Below are positions 1 through 9,088 of a stretch of DNA of 64,000 nt, piece after piece. The position numbers and the translations under genes are program-made. The number at the start of each line of letters is the position of its first letter. The stretch's first letter is position 1. Source of the DNA: Clostridium carboxidivorans P7 (lineage in GTDB: Bacteria; Bacillota; Clostridia; Clostridiales; Clostridiaceae); contig NZ_CP011803.1 of NCBI RefSeq assembly GCF_001038625.1, forward strand, positions 1,116,001-1,180,000. Reading direction: 5' to 3'. The notes below the pieces were generated by a model. It worked only from the letters and a program-made list of their open reading frames with translations, was not told where the DNA came from and ran no database searches.

Positions 1-1
1 T

Positions 2-364
2 ATTGCTGCTGTTTCATTAGAAAATGCCCAAATGGCAATGGAATTTGGAATGAAAATGAAACCATCATATAAAATATATAACTATGAAGAGTTTAAATTC
101 TTTATTCATTTGTCTTATGATAATAAAGAATCGCTGGTTTCTTTATTTGCAAACCTTGATAAATCTGGAAATAACATAGAACTTATTGAAACTTTACAAG
201 CATATATAGAAGAAAATGGTGATATTAATAATGTAGCTAATAAACTTAATATACATCGAAATACATTAAATTATAGATTAGAAAGAATTCATAAATTGAC
301 TGGTAAAAATCCAAAAACCTTTTTAGAGCTATTTGAGCTATTATATGGATTAATATGGAGATGA
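2..364 (+). CDS. PucR/CdaR-type transcriptional regulator, C-terminal part (5' truncated by window edge)
   Basis: The reading frame is open from the first complete codon of the window, so the gene starts upstream and only about 120 C-terminal residues are seen. The last 60 residues carry the PucR-type C-terminal helix-turn-helix (HTH_30): a segment ending in NVANKLNIHRNTLNYRLERI, where HRNT-x-NYRL-x-RI is the family signature seen in CdaR (sugar diacid) and PucR (purine) regulators. It ends at TGA 362-364. The ligand-sensing N-terminal domain is outside the window, so the inducer cannot be inferred. No operon partner follows; a new promoter lies 120 bases downstream. Confidence 0.8.
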   Translation: MAAVSLENAQMAMEFGMKMKPSYKIYNYEEFKFFIHLSYDNKESLVSLFANLDKSGNNIELIETLQAYIEENGDINNVANKLNIHRNTLNYRLERIHKLTGKNPKTFLELFELLYGLIWR

Positions 365-485
365 TTTTCGCTGTTGAATTAAAAAATTTCACATAGAAGC
401 TTCATAAAGCTGGATATTTTTTTAAAAATAACTATATTAAGATTTAGAAATATTAAAAAATATTTAAAAATTAATACAAAAATTA

Positions 486-514
486 TTGCTTACTAATTAT
501 ATCTATGCTATAAT
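486..514 (+). promoter_or_regulatory. sigma-A-type promoter for the zinc-ribbon gene
   Basis: TTGCTT at 486-491 and a perfect TATAAT at 509-514 are separated by 17 bases. They lie about 90 bases upstream of the zinc-ribbon start codon. Confidence 0.6.
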
Positions 515-607
515 TACACATGTTGGAATCAAATATGATTAACCAATGAAATAAGAGATTTAATATAATTAAATCTTAATCTGAATCAAAGAGGAGAAAT
601 GTTTAAA

Positions 608-766
608 ATGGCAGATAAGACTTTAGTATGTAAAGATTGCGGAAAAGAGTTTGTTTTCACAGAAGGAGAACAGGCTTTCTATAAGGAAAAAGGTTTCGAA
701 AATGAACCAGTAAGATGCCCAGAATGCAGAAAAGCTAGAAAACAACAAAGAGGATATCAAAGATAA
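608..766 (+). CDS. Small zinc-ribbon protein, 52 residues (zf-trcl-like)
   Basis: A short ORF of 52 codons starts at ATG 608, about 11 bases after GAGGAG (591-596). An in-frame ATG at 599 is also possible but sits only 2 bases after the Shine-Dalgarno. The protein has two CxxC knuckles (C8/C11 and C37/C40), a run of aromatic and acidic residues between them, and a basic tail rich in Arg, Lys and Gln. This matches the small 'probable zinc-binding' family (zf-trcl) that is common in Clostridium. Function is unknown; nucleic-acid or protein binding is an inference from the zinc ribbon and basic tail. It is monocistronic, with its own promoter and a strong terminator. Confidence 0.85.
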   Translation: MADKTLVCKDCGKEFVFTEGEQAFYKEKGFENEPVRCPECRKARKQQRGYQR

Positions 767-776
767 TATTATCTTT

Positions 777-813
777 AAAAAAAGCTGTAAGAAGTAATTC
801 TTACAGCTTTTTT
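777..813 (+). terminator. Intrinsic terminator after the zinc-ribbon gene
   Basis: A stem of about 16 bp (arms 777-793 and 798-813, core AGCTGTAAGAA / TTCTTACAGCT) with a GTAA loop, bounded by an A-run and a T-run, so it could act in both directions. Confidence 0.9.
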
Positions 814-839
814 AGTCGATTAATTTTCATAGTTTGAGC

Positions 840-866
840 ATATTGCGAAGCAAAGCTTCGCAATAT
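840..866. repeat. 12-bp perfect inverted repeat with AAA loop
   Basis: ATATTGCGAAGC pairs perfectly with GCTTCGCAATAT around an AAA loop, followed by TTTA. It may be a second terminator-like hairpin or an extragenic palindrome. It is unusually GC-rich for the surrounding DNA. Confidence 0.7.
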
Positions 867-1030
867 TTTATATTAAGCCAAAATTTTATATGTGTGTAAG
901 TTATAACAAATTATTATTAATTGTAGCATATTTATTAAAAAAAGTAATATATAAAGCATATAATTGTATTAGATGATAGAATGATATCATAAGTAATATA
1001 TTATATATACATATTAAGGGGGATTAACTT

Positions 1031-1945
1031 ATGAAAAAAAGTTCAAGTGTACTTTTAAGCTTATTTTTAGCTGCGGGTATGACATTTGCAGGATGCGGAA
1101 GTCAGAAAACTTCACAGAATAGCGGAGATTCCAAAGAAACAAAAATAATGTTTAGTGGATCTTCTACAATGGCACCAACTATTTCGAAAATAGGAAACAA
1201 CTTTACGGAAAAAAATAAGACTTGGAATAAGGTTGACAGCAGTTTACCAGATAAGCCTATACAAATAACAGTATCTTCTGGAGGTTCAGGAACAGGAGTT
1301 AAAGCTGCAGTTGAGAAAACAAGTAATTTTGGATTGATATCAATGGAAATGCCAAAAGATCAAAAATCTAAAATGACTAAATATAAAGAATTCAAAATAG
1401 GTATGGATGCACTTACTATATCTGTTAATCCACAAAATTCTATTTTGCAAAAGAAGAAAGGTTTAACTAAGGAAGAAATACAAAAAATATTTTCAGGAGA
1501 AGCAAAGCTTTGGAGTGATGTAGATCCGTCATTACCTGCCAATAAAATAGTAATTGTAGTAAGAGATGCAGGTGGTGGTGCAGGTGAAGTTTTTGATAAG
1601 AGTATAATGAATGGTAAAAAAATAAGTAAAGAAGCTATACAAGCACCTTCCATGGGAGCGTTAGGTCAAAAAATTATGGAAAATAAAGATGCTATTGGAT
1701 ATGCATCAGTAGGTATAGTAGATCAAAATAAAGGAAAAATAGTTTCTATGGATGTTGATGGAGTGACTCCAACATCTGAAAATATACTATCAGGAAAATA
1801 TAAAATAGCAAGACCTCTTCTAATAATAAAAGATGGAGATTTAAATGTAGAAGAAAACGCTTTTATAAAATATGTAACTTCAGAGGAAGGATTAAAAGTA
1901 GTTAAGGAATTAGGATTTGTACCTGTAAGTAATTCTAAACAATAA
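1031..1945 (+). CDS. pstS: Phosphate ABC transporter, substrate-binding lipoprotein PstS
   Basis: A 304-residue lipoprotein. It has a lysine-rich N-terminus, a hydrophobic stretch and a lipobox FAGC with the lipidated Cys at residue 22, so it is anchored on the outer face of the membrane. The motif SGSSTMAPT (about 43-51) and the Gly/Ser-rich GGSGTGVKAA segment match the PstS-type phosphate-binding fold. AAGGGGG lies 8 bases upstream of ATG. It heads the gene order pstS-pstC-pstA-pstB, which fixes the identity. A hairpin after the stop separates it from pstC, consistent with the binding protein being made in excess. I could not confidently place a Pho box. Confidence 0.95.
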   Translation: MKKSSSVLLSLFLAAGMTFAGCGSQKTSQNSGDSKETKIMFSGSSTMAPTISKIGNNFTEKNKTWNKVDSSLPDKPIQITVSSGGSGTGVKAAVEKTSNFGLISMEMPKDQKSKMTKYKEFKIGMDALTISVNPQNSILQKKKGLTKEEIQKIFSGEAKLWSDVDPSLPANKIVIVVRDAGGGAGEVFDKSIMNGKKISKEAIQAPSMGALGQKIMENKDAIGYASVGIVDQNKGKIVSMDVDGVTPTSENILSGKYKIARPLLIIKDGDLNVEENAFIKYVTSEEGLKVVKELGFVPVSNSKQ

Positions 1946-1953
1946 ATGGACAA

Positions 1954-1990
1954 ACTCCTCGGGATTATTACCTGAGGAGTTATTTTAATT
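1954..1990 (+). terminator. Hairpin between pstS and pstC (partial terminator)
   Basis: Ten-bp stem ACTCCTCGGG (1954-1963) / CCTGAGGAGT (1971-1980, one G-U pair) with a 7-base loop, followed by TATTTTAATT. The weak U-tract suggests partial read-through or protection of the pstS 3' end. Confidence 0.7.
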
Positions 1991-2004
1991 AAAAGGTGAG
2001 TTAA

Positions 2005-2874
2005 ATGAAAAATAGAAGAAATAAAATGGAAAGAACCTTTTGCATTTTAGTAAAATTTATAGCTTTTCTAGCTGTAAGTATTTTAAGCTTAATACTAATA
2101 TTTATACTAAAAGAAAGCATGGGAGTTTTTAGCAAAGTATCTTTTATAAGTTTCATATTTGGAACTGAATGGCAGCCGTTAAATTCTAATAAGGTTGGAA
2201 TAATGCCATTTCTTTTATCAACTTTATATGTATCATTTATAGCAATTTTAATTGCCATGCCCATAGGTATAGGTTTTTCTGTATTTATGTCCATTTTAGT
2301 AAATCAAAGATTGAAATATGTGTTAAAAGCTTTTGTGAATATGTTAGCAGGTATACCTTCTGTAGTTTATGGATTTATTGGACTTTCAGTTATAGTAAAA
2401 TTTTTTGAAAAATATCTTTTCTTTTCTACAGGGGAATCTATATTTTGTGCAGCCATACTTTTAAGCATTATGATATTGCCTTACATAGTTTCAAGTTGTG
2501 ATGAAACCATGAGTAAAGCTTATGAAAAATATGAAGTTTATTCAAAGGCACTTGGAGTATCAAAGTGGTATATGATTAGCAACTTGATACTGCCTGTTTG
2601 TAAAAAAAGCATATTATGTTCAACTATACTTGCTACAGCAAGAGCAATGGGAGAAACCATGGCTGTTATGATGGTTATAGGAAATAGTCCTATAATGCCA
2701 ACCTTATTTAGAAAGGGAGAAACAATACCTGCACTAATAGCTTTGGAAATGGGATCAGCCCAAATAGGAAGTCTCCATTATCATGGACTTTTTGCTGCGG
2801 GACTTGTACTTATGTTGTTGATTTTGGTGATAAATGTAATTTTTTATAATATAAATAGGAAAATTCAAATTTAA
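2005..2874 (+). CDS. pstC: Phosphate ABC transporter permease PstC
   Basis: A 289-residue integral membrane protein with about six predicted membrane helices. The binding-protein-dependent transport (BPD) motif is visible as SKALGVSKWYMISNLILP, followed by ARAMGETMAVMMVIGNSP, the GETMA signature typical of PstC. The start ATG 2005 follows AAAAGGTGAG. It lies between pstS and pstA, 13 bases before pstA, and so belongs to the pst operon. It forms the translocation channel with PstA. Confidence 0.93.
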   Translation: MKNRRNKMERTFCILVKFIAFLAVSILSLILIFILKESMGVFSKVSFISFIFGTEWQPLNSNKVGIMPFLLSTLYVSFIAILIAMPIGIGFSVFMSILVNQRLKYVLKAFVNMLAGIPSVVYGFIGLSVIVKFFEKYLFFSTGESIFCAAILLSIMILPYIVSSCDETMSKAYEKYEVYSKALGVSKWYMISNLILPVCKKSILCSTILATARAMGETMAVMMVIGNSPIMPTLFRKGETIPALIALEMGSAQIGSLHYHGLFAAGLVLMLLILVINVIFYNINRKIQI

Positions 2875-2887
2875 AGAAGGAGCATAT

Positions 2888-3718
2888 ATGAATAGAGTTT
2901 TAAAAAATACAGTACTTGGGTTATGGTATTTTATAAGTAGTTTTATTGTAGTTTCCGTAATTATATTTATATTCTCTTATATATTTATTAAAGGATGTAC
3001 TTCTGTAAATATTGGATTTATATTAGACAGTCCCAAGGGTACTCCTCTAGGTATGGAGGGAGGAATATTACCAGCCATACTTGGCAGTCTTTCTTTAATG
3101 TTTTTAGCTTGTGTGAATTCTGCAATCTTAGGAATAGGTACTGCTGTGTACTTGTGTCTATATTGTAACAATAAAAGAATTGAAAATTTTATACATTTGA
3201 TAGTGAGTTCCATTGCAGGAATACCTTCAATTGTTTTAGGGCTTTTTGGATATTCTTTTTTAGTTTATTTTTGTAATTTTGGAGTAAGTCTTATATCAGG
3301 AGGTATTACTCTTGGAATAATGATTTTTCCATACATAGAAGTGTTAAGTGAAAAGTCTATTAGAGAAGTAGATAAAAATTTAATACTTTCTTCTTATGCA
3401 CTTGGAATAGATAAATCATATACTTTTATTCACATAATATTGCAGCAGTGCAAGGGAGAAATTATATCGGGAATTATAATGTCAGGAGGATTTGCCATGG
3501 GAGCGGCAGCACCAGTTATGCTTACTTCAGCAGTGGTAGCTGCACCTAATCCAGACTCTCTTTTTTCTCCAGTAATGGCACTGCCTTATCATTTGTATAT
3601 ACTAATAAGCCAAGGAATTTCGCTGCAAAAAGCTTATGGAACTGCTCTTGTACTTATTGTAATGCTCATATTATTAAACCTTTTAGCAGCTCTTTTAAGT
3701 AAAAGAAAGAGAGGATAG
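2888..3718 (+). CDS. pstA: Phosphate ABC transporter permease PstA
   Basis: A 276-residue membrane protein, the second permease of the pst operon, with AAGGAG 7 bases before ATG. The coupling-helix segment reads SYALGIDKSYTFIHIIL. The usual PstA GETAPL motif is altered here to MGAAAPVMLTS, so the Glu is replaced by Ala while the AP pair is kept. Identity rests on position between pstC and pstB, length and topology. The stop is 2 bases before the pstB start, implying translational coupling. Confidence 0.88.
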   Translation: MNRVLKNTVLGLWYFISSFIVVSVIIFIFSYIFIKGCTSVNIGFILDSPKGTPLGMEGGILPAILGSLSLMFLACVNSAILGIGTAVYLCLYCNNKRIENFIHLIVSSIAGIPSIVLGLFGYSFLVYFCNFGVSLISGGITLGIMIFPYIEVLSEKSIREVDKNLILSSYALGIDKSYTFIHIILQQCKGEIISGIIMSGGFAMGAAAPVMLTSAVVAAPNPDSLFSPVMALPYHLYILISQGISLQKAYGTALVLIVMLILLNLLAALLSKRKRG

Positions 3719-3720
3719 AT

Positions 3721-4470
3721 ATGGATAATATATTAAAAATTAATGATTTAAATGTGTGGCTGGATGATAAGTTAATACTTGAAAATTTAGATCTTTCTAT
3801 AAAAAAATGTAAGATAACAGCAATAATAGGTCCTTCAGGATGCGGAAAGTCTACATTATTAAAATCTATAAATAGGATAATAGATGAAGAGAAGAATTCT
3901 AAGGTGGAAGGAATTATTGAATTTAAGCACCAAGATATTAGAAAAATGGACAAAAATGTTTTAAGAAAGAATATAGGATGTGTTTTTCAGGCACCAACAC
4001 CATTTCCTTTTTCTATATATAAAAACATGATATATGCACTAAAGTATCATGGTATATATAGCAATGATGATATTAAGAGTGTTGTTGAAGAAAAGTTAAA
4101 AATGGTAGGTCTTTATGAAGAAGTAAAAGATTATTTAAATATGTCAGCTCTTAAACTATCAGGAGGGCAGCAGCAGAGACTGTGTATAGCTAGAACTCTT
4201 ACCATGGAACCAGAGATTATTTTAATGGATGAACCTTGTTCTGCATTGGATTTAAATAATACCATAAAAATAGAGGAAACACTTAAAAAATTAAGTGGAA
4301 ATTATAGCATTGTAATAGTAACGCATAATCTAGCTCAAGCTAGAAGAATATCAGATTATACAGCTTTTATGATGGATGGACATATAGAAGAATATGAAGA
4401 AACAGAAAAAATTTTTAAAAATCCTTTAAAAGAAAGTACACAAAAATATATTGGAGGATTAATTGGATAA
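3721..4470 (+). CDS. pstB: Phosphate ABC transporter ATP-binding protein PstB
   Basis: A 249-residue ABC ATPase. Walker A is GPSGCGKST (37-45), the Q-loop segment is CVFQAPTPFPFSIY (the PTPFP motif is characteristic of PstB), the signature is LSGGQQQRL (about 145-153), Walker B is ILMDEPCSALD and the H-loop is VTHN. The start codon is 2 bases after the pstA stop, with AGAGAGG inside the pstA 3' end. It powers phosphate import through PstCA. No phoU follows; a HAD-family gene occupies that place. Confidence 0.95.
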   Translation: MDNILKINDLNVWLDDKLILENLDLSIKKCKITAIIGPSGCGKSTLLKSINRIIDEEKNSKVEGIIEFKHQDIRKMDKNVLRKNIGCVFQAPTPFPFSIYKNMIYALKYHGIYSNDDIKSVVEEKLKMVGLYEEVKDYLNMSALKLSGGQQQRLCIARTLTMEPEIILMDEPCSALDLNNTIKIEETLKKLSGNYSIVIVTHNLAQARRISDYTAFMMDGHIEEYEETEKIFKNPLKESTQKYIGGLIG

Positions 4471-4503
4471 ATTTATTAGTGGAATTTGAGAGGAGAAATA
4501 CAA

Positions 4504-4974
4504 ATGATAGAAATAAATATACCAGGAAGAGAAGATTTAAAAATAGAAAATGTTGTTTTTGACTATAATGGTACTGTAGCAGTAGATGGGGTGATGAACG
4601 TAAAGGTTAAAGAAATGATTAAAGAACTAAGTGAGTATTTAAATGTATACATAATAACTGCAGATACCTATGGAAATGTAAGAAGTCAATGCGAAGGACT
4701 ACCAGTTAAGGTGGAGACTTTTTCAAAAGGTAATGCAACTTTTTATAAAAAGCAGTTTGTAGAAAAAATAGGGGCAAAATTTACTATGTCTGTAGGTAAT
4801 GGACTTAATGATGTGGAAATGTTTAAAGTATCAGCCTTATCAGTAGTAGTCATTGAGGAAGAAGGATGTGCTTCGGAAGCTATAATGCATTCCAATATAA
4901 CTGTAAAAAATATAAAAGATGTATTTAATATGATAATGAAAAAGGCTAGAATAAAAGCTACTTTAAGAGATTAA
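4504..4974 (+). CDS. HAD-superfamily protein, soluble P-type ATPase-like (COG4087 type)
   Basis: A 156-residue single-domain HAD protein. ATG 4504 is preferred over an upstream in-frame TTG because GAGAGGAG lies 6-8 bases before it. Motif I is DYNGT (20-24): the nucleophilic Asp is kept but the second Asp of HAD phosphatases is Asn. This resembles P-type ATPases (DKTGT) more than ordinary phosphatases. Motif II is the Thr in IITADT and motif IV is GNGLNDVEMF (about 98-107). No cap or membrane domain is present. It is the last gene of the pst operon, 33 bases after pstB. Its substrate is unknown; a role in phosphate response is inferred only from position. Confidence 0.75.
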   Translation: MIEINIPGREDLKIENVVFDYNGTVAVDGVMNVKVKEMIKELSEYLNVYIITADTYGNVRSQCEGLPVKVETFSKGNATFYKKQFVEKIGAKFTMSVGNGLNDVEMFKVSALSVVVIEEEGCASEAIMHSNITVKNIKDVFNMIMKKARIKATLRD

Positions 4975-5337
4975 ACATTATTATTTAATTTAGTATAAAA
5001 AGTCCATATTTAAAAGGAACTTTTAACAAATGCGTTTAGAATCATTAAAAGTCGAAAAATGTAATAAAAATCAAAGCTGTGAATTAAAATATTGTATTTA
5101 TATTCACAGCTTTTATAATTAAAATAAAAAAATATATAATTTATTAAATTATACAAACAAAATTGGACTTTAAATAGTATCAATTTTTATTTATTTAAAC
5201 AAAATTCTATTAAAAAATTAATATAATTATCCAATTTTTAAAAAATAATATTATTGGAAGATATGACAAATTGTGATATTATGGTATAGTATTGGTTAAT
5301 ATCAAGTTCAAATAATATAAATTTTAATTATGAATGG
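4975..5337. other. Intergenic region (363 bp) between the pst operon and the chemoreceptor gene
   Basis: AT-rich. It holds the operon terminator at 5073-5117 and, near 5263-5290, an ATGACA/TATAGT pair (16-base spacer) that may be the promoter of the following gene. I see no coding potential and no repeat in the rest. Confidence 0.6.
5073..5117 (+). terminator. Terminator downstream of the pst operon
   Basis: A perfect 12-bp stem AAAGCTGTGAAT (5073-5084) / ATTCACAGCTTT (5102-5113) with a 17-base AT-rich loop and a short T-run. Confidence 0.8.
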
Positions 5338-7365
5338 ATGGGAATAGGGATGAAAAATAAGATTAAATTAAGTGTAAAAAAACTACTGATGACGTTTATA
5401 CCATTATTCGTAATAATTCCTATATTTATAATTTCCATTTTTAATGGAATTAAGGTTAAAGACAATGAAACCAGGAATTTTTATGATTTAATGAGTGCAA
5501 GTAATGGAAAGATATCTAATATAATAGCTGATATGTATACTAATAATAAAAAGACTATTGATATGTTTTCTGTAAATGATGATGTAGTAGGTTTAAAACA
5601 AAAACCAGAATTAGAAGCATCTATGATGAAAACTTTTAATGATTATATAAAATATCATGAAGAGATAAGAGCAATTTACTATGGAGAAGCTTCAAAAGTT
5701 CATCACACAACTTCTGGAAAACCAAAACCTGGGTATGATCCAACAAGCAGACCATGGTATACAAAAGCAGTACAGGAGGATGGAAAGGTAGCGTTAACTG
5801 ATCCTTATGAAGATGTAGTTAAACCAGGGACTTATGTAGTTACTTTGGCAAAAACGGTTAAAGACCCTAATACCAAAGAAACTTTGGGAGTAATAGGAGG
5901 AGACATACCATTAGATACTATAAGCAAGGAAATTTCCAATATAAAAATAGGAAATAGCGGATATACAGCTGTGGTAGATCAAACGGGTACTATTATTGCA
6001 CATAAGGATAAGAAACTTGTAAGCAAAAAAAGCAAGGATTTAAAGTGGCTTGATGAAATAATTAAATCAAAAGATAGCAGCAATATAGTAAATATAGATG
6101 GACAAAAATACTTAACCTTAAAATCTCAAAATAGTGAAACTGGATGGTTAACAGTGACTTTTGTACCTAATCAAGAATTAAGTGACAAAATTAAATCTTT
6201 AATTATACCTAACATTATGGTAGGTTTGATATGTGCAATTTTGGGTATTATAGTTTCATTGTTTATATCAAAATATTTAATAAATTCTATTTATGAAATT
6301 ATAGAAATTCTTAAGAACATAGGTAAGGGAAATTTAAGTGTACAAATAGAATGCAGAGATAATGAACTAAAAGAAGTATCAATGATAAAAGAAGAAATTA
6401 ATGTTATGAAAAAAGAAATTGTATCTATTACAGATAAAACTATAGAGGTTTCTGAAAAGCTAAATGAATCTGCAAAGCATTTTGCTTCAGTTACTCAGGA
6501 GGTTAGCTCATCAGCAGAAGAAGTTTCTGGTTCTGTAAGTCAAATAACAGAAGGAGCTGCAAATCAAGCTGATCACCTGCAAGAAAGTTCAACCAGTGTG
6601 GAAACTCTTGGAGAATTAGTAGATAATACATTAAAAAGTGCTAAAAGTATGGAAGAAACTTCGGGTGAAGCTAATAAAGTTATAGAAAACAGTATGAAAT
6701 TAGTTGATAACTTAAAAAACAATCTTGAAGAAGGGTTCCAGGTTAATGAAGAATTAATAAAAGAAGCAAAAGTGTTAAATAGCAATTCACAAGAAATAGT
6801 TGGTATAATAAATAATATTAAAGACATAGCAGAACAAACAAATTTATTAGCATTAAATGCTGGTATTGAAGCTGCAAGAGCAGGGGAATACGGAAAGGGT
6901 TTTGTAGTAGTTGCTGAGGAAGTTAGAAAATTAGCAGAACAGTCCACTATTTTTGCTGATGAAATTGAAATAGTAATAGGTAAAATGAAAAATAGCGTAG
7001 GAATGGTAACAGAGAAGATAAAAAATACAAAAGAAACTAATATGAACACAAAGGAAAATATGGTTACAGTAGATAATGGATTTGTAAAAGTAGAAAAAAA
7101 TATAGATGAACTTAAAAATCATATTAACATTGTAGTTGAAGCATTAAAAAATATAAATGAAAATAAAAAAGTTGTAGTTACAAAGATAGAAGAAGTAGCA
7201 GCTATTTCAGAAGAAGCTGCAGCAGCTACGGAAGAAGTAAATGCAGCATCAGAAGAGCAAGCTGCAAACCTTCAGGATATTTCAAATTCAACAGAAGATC
7301 TTTTATTATTATCTGAAGAATTGAAGAAATCAATAAGCTTTTTTAGCTGTGATAAGTCAGTTTAA
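5338..7365 (+). CDS. Methyl-accepting chemotaxis protein with extracellular Cache domain
   Basis: A 675-residue chemoreceptor. The N-terminal membrane helix (about 14-36) is followed by an extracellular dCache-type sensor containing RPWYTKAVQ and [16 protein letters not shown] second helix (about 285-307) leads to a HAMP-like region and a long cytoplasmic coiled coil. The signalling tip, with [19 protein letters not shown] and [11 protein letters not shown] (about 500-536), is canonical. Amphipathic Glu/Gln/Ala heptads on both sides could carry methylation sites. No C-terminal CheR-docking pentapeptide is seen. The start is uncertain: ATG 5350, preceded by GGATGGG, is a good alternative. No che or flagellar gene is in the window. 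The ligand is unknown; Cache domains often bind amino acids or carboxylates. Confidence 0.93.
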   Translation: MGIGMKNKIKLSVKKLLMTFIPLFVIIPIFIISIFNGIKVKDNETRNFYDLMSASNGKISNIIADMYTNNKKTIDMFSVNDDVVGLKQKPELEASMMKTFNDYIKYHEEIRAIYYGEASKVHHTTSGKPKPGYDPTSRPWYTKAVQEDGKVALTDPYEDVVKPGTYVVTLAKTVKDPNTKETLGVIGGDIPLDTISKEISNIKIGNSGYTAVVDQTGTIIAHKDKKLVSKKSKDLKWLDEIIKSKDSSNIVNIDGQKYLTLKSQNSETGWLTVTFVPNQELSDKIKSLIIPNIMVGLICAILGIIVSLFISKYLINSIYEIIEILKNIGKGNLSVQIECRDNELKEVSMIKEEINVMKKEIVSITDKTIEVSEKLNESAKHFASVTQEVSSSAEEVSGSVSQITEGAANQADHLQESSTSVETLGELVDNTLKSAKSMEETSGEANKVIENSMKLVDNLKNNLEEGFQVNEELIKEAKVLNSNSQEIVGIINNIKDIAEQTNLLALNAGIEAARAGEYGKGFVVVAEEVRKLAEQSTIFADEIEIVIGKMKNSVGMVTEKIKNTKETNMNTKENMVTVDNGFVKVEKNIDELKNHINIVVEALKNINENKKVVVTKIEEVAAISEEAAAATEEVNAASEEQAANLQDISNSTEDLLLLSEELKKSISFFSCDKSV

Positions 7366-7398
7366 GTTTTTTTGAATAAGTAAGCACAAATATTAAGG

Positions 7399-7440
7399 CT
7401 GTGCTAAAATCAGCAATTTTGATTTTGGCACAGTATTTTT
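7399..7440 (+). terminator. Terminator after the chemoreceptor gene
   Basis: Fourteen-bp stem beginning CTGTGCTAAAAT (7399 on) paired with 7420-7433, six-base loop, followed by TATTTTT. Confidence 0.9.
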
Positions 7441-7567
7441 GCATTAAGTATGTAAATTCAAAAACTTGGCAGCCATATATATTAATGATAAAATAATAAT
7501 ACTGTGTTTATTTATATATGATATTTAAATTTAGCATAAGGAATATAGAAAGGAAGTATTGTCAATT

Positions 7568-9025
7568 ATGGATTCTAAGAAAAAAAGTATAATTAGTGCA
7601 CTGATGGTTTCTATGTTTCTTGCTGCTGTAGAAGGTACTGTAGTGACTACTGCCATGCCAACCATTGTTAAAGATTTAAATGGATTTCAGCTTATAAGTT
7701 GGGTGTTTTCTTTGTATTTGCTTACATCAGCTATTAGTACTCCTATATATGGAAAACTATCAGATTTATATGGAAGAAAAAATATTCTTTCTATTGGAAT
7801 AATAATTTTTTTAATTGGTAGTTTTCTTTGTGGATTGTCTGGAAGCATGTACCAACTAATATTCTTTCGTACAGTTCAAGGGCTGGGTGCAGGATCAATA
7901 TTTACTGTTACTTATACTATTGTAGGAGATGTGTTTACTCTTGAAGAAAGAGGAAAAGTTCAAGGGTGGCTGGGTACAGTTTGGGGAATAGCCAGTTTAA
8001 TAGGACCTTTTTTAGGGGGATTTTTAATAGATAATCTTTCCTGGCATTGGATCTTTTTCATAAACATACCTTTTGGCATATTTTCTATAATTCTTATTCA
8101 AAGAAATCTTGTTGAGGAATTTGAAAAAAAGAAGCATAAAATAGATTATGCAGGTGCAATTACATTAAGTTTGGCTATTATGGCTCTTTTATATCTCTTT
8201 TTATCAATGGGAAAAAGTGAAGGTGTTTCATTATACGTAATTATAATGTGTATTATAGCAACAATAATCTTCTTTATTGCTTTCTATTTTATAGAAAATA
8301 AAGCTTTAGAACCTATTATACCTTTTGACATTTTTACAAAAACTAATATTTTGGTTAATATAATCAGCTTTCTGATTTCTGCCTTTTTAATGGGTATAGA
8401 TGCATATATGCCTATTTATATACAAAATGTTTTAGGATTTCAACCAACTATTGCTGGAATTGCTTTAGCTCCAATGTCCTTATCATGGCTTATGTCTTCT
8501 ATTATTTTAGCAAAGGCTATACCTAAATATGGAGAAAAGGTGATATCCAGCATATCTACAGTAATTTTGATAGTAAGTACTGCTCTTTTACCTACATTAA
8601 CTACAAATTCATCATTGTTTACAGTTATAGTTTATGGATTCATAATGGGATTTGGCTTTGGAGGATGTTTTACAACGTTAACCATAGTCATACAAGAATC
8701 TGTAAATTATGATAAAAGAGGAGCAGCCACAGCTTCTAATGCTTTGGTTAGAACATTAGGTCAGACTATAGGAATAAGTGTGCTTGGAGGAATATTTAAT
8801 TTAACTATAGATAAATATTTTAAAAACTTAGGCATTAAGGGAGTAAATTCAAGCAATTTATATAGTGCTTCATCATCATTAGCAGCATATTCCAGACATA
8901 TAAAAGCTTCAATATTTTCTGGAGTTCATATATTGTTTATTATATTTATTTTAATTTCTATAGTTTGTTTAATATTAGCATTAGCTCTTCCTAATAATTT
9001 GAAGAAAAGAAAAAAACAAGCATAA
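7568..9025 (+). CDS. MFS multidrug exporter, DHA2 (EmrB/QacA) family
   Basis: A 485-residue protein with about 14 predicted membrane helices. Early in the sequence is the GTVVTTAMPTI segment (the EmrB/QacA motif D1 region), then motif A-like GKLSDLYGRKN between helices 2 and 3, and GxxxGPxxGG (GIASLIGPFLGG), the antiporter motif C. ATG 7568 is preferred over TTG 7559 because AAAGGAAG ends only 2 bases before the TTG. It is monocistronic with no adjacent regulator. It probably uses the proton gradient to export drugs or amphiphilic compounds; the substrate cannot be deduced. Confidence 0.9.
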   Translation: MDSKKKSIISALMVSMFLAAVEGTVVTTAMPTIVKDLNGFQLISWVFSLYLLTSAISTPIYGKLSDLYGRKNILSIGIIIFLIGSFLCGLSGSMYQLIFFRTVQGLGAGSIFTVTYTIVGDVFTLEERGKVQGWLGTVWGIASLIGPFLGGFLIDNLSWHWIFFINIPFGIFSIILIQRNLVEEFEKKKHKIDYAGAITLSLAIMALLYLFLSMGKSEGVSLYVIIMCIIATIIFFIAFYFIENKALEPIIPFDIFTKTNILVNIISFLISAFLMGIDAYMPIYIQNVLGFQPTIAGIALAPMSLSWLMSSIILAKAIPKYGEKVISSISTVILIVSTALLPTLTTNSSLFTVIVYGFIMGFGFGGCFTTLTIVIQESVNYDKRGAATASNALVRTLGQTIGISVLGGIFNLTIDKYFKNLGIKGVNSSNLYSASSSLAAYSRHIKASIFSGVHILFIIFILISIVCLILALALPNNLKKRKKQA

Positions 9026-9047
9026 TGTTGTTGCATTATGCTTGTTT
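9012..9047. terminator. Bidirectional terminator between convergent genes
   Basis: Fifteen-bp perfect stem AAAACAAGCATAATG (9012-9026) / CATTATGCTTGTTTT (9033-9047). The left arm overlaps the stop codon of the MFS gene. It has an A-run on one side and a T-run on the other, and so serves both converging transcripts. Confidence 0.9.
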
Positions 9048-9088
9048 TGTCAAAGTTTAGAAGCATGTCTTATTTTAAAGATAATCTT

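Noticed and set aside
940-1020. Pho box upstream of pstS
   Set aside because: I looked for TTAACA-type direct repeats with an 11-bp period and found none that were convincing.
5263-5300. Flagellar sigma-D promoter before the chemoreceptor
   Set aside because: No TAAA...GCCGATAA-type sequence is found; ATGACA/TATAGT looks like an ordinary sigma-A promoter.
6573-7049. 158-codon minus-strand ORF within the chemoreceptor
   Set aside because: Mirror of the coiled-coil signalling domain; no ribosome site and no recognisable protein.
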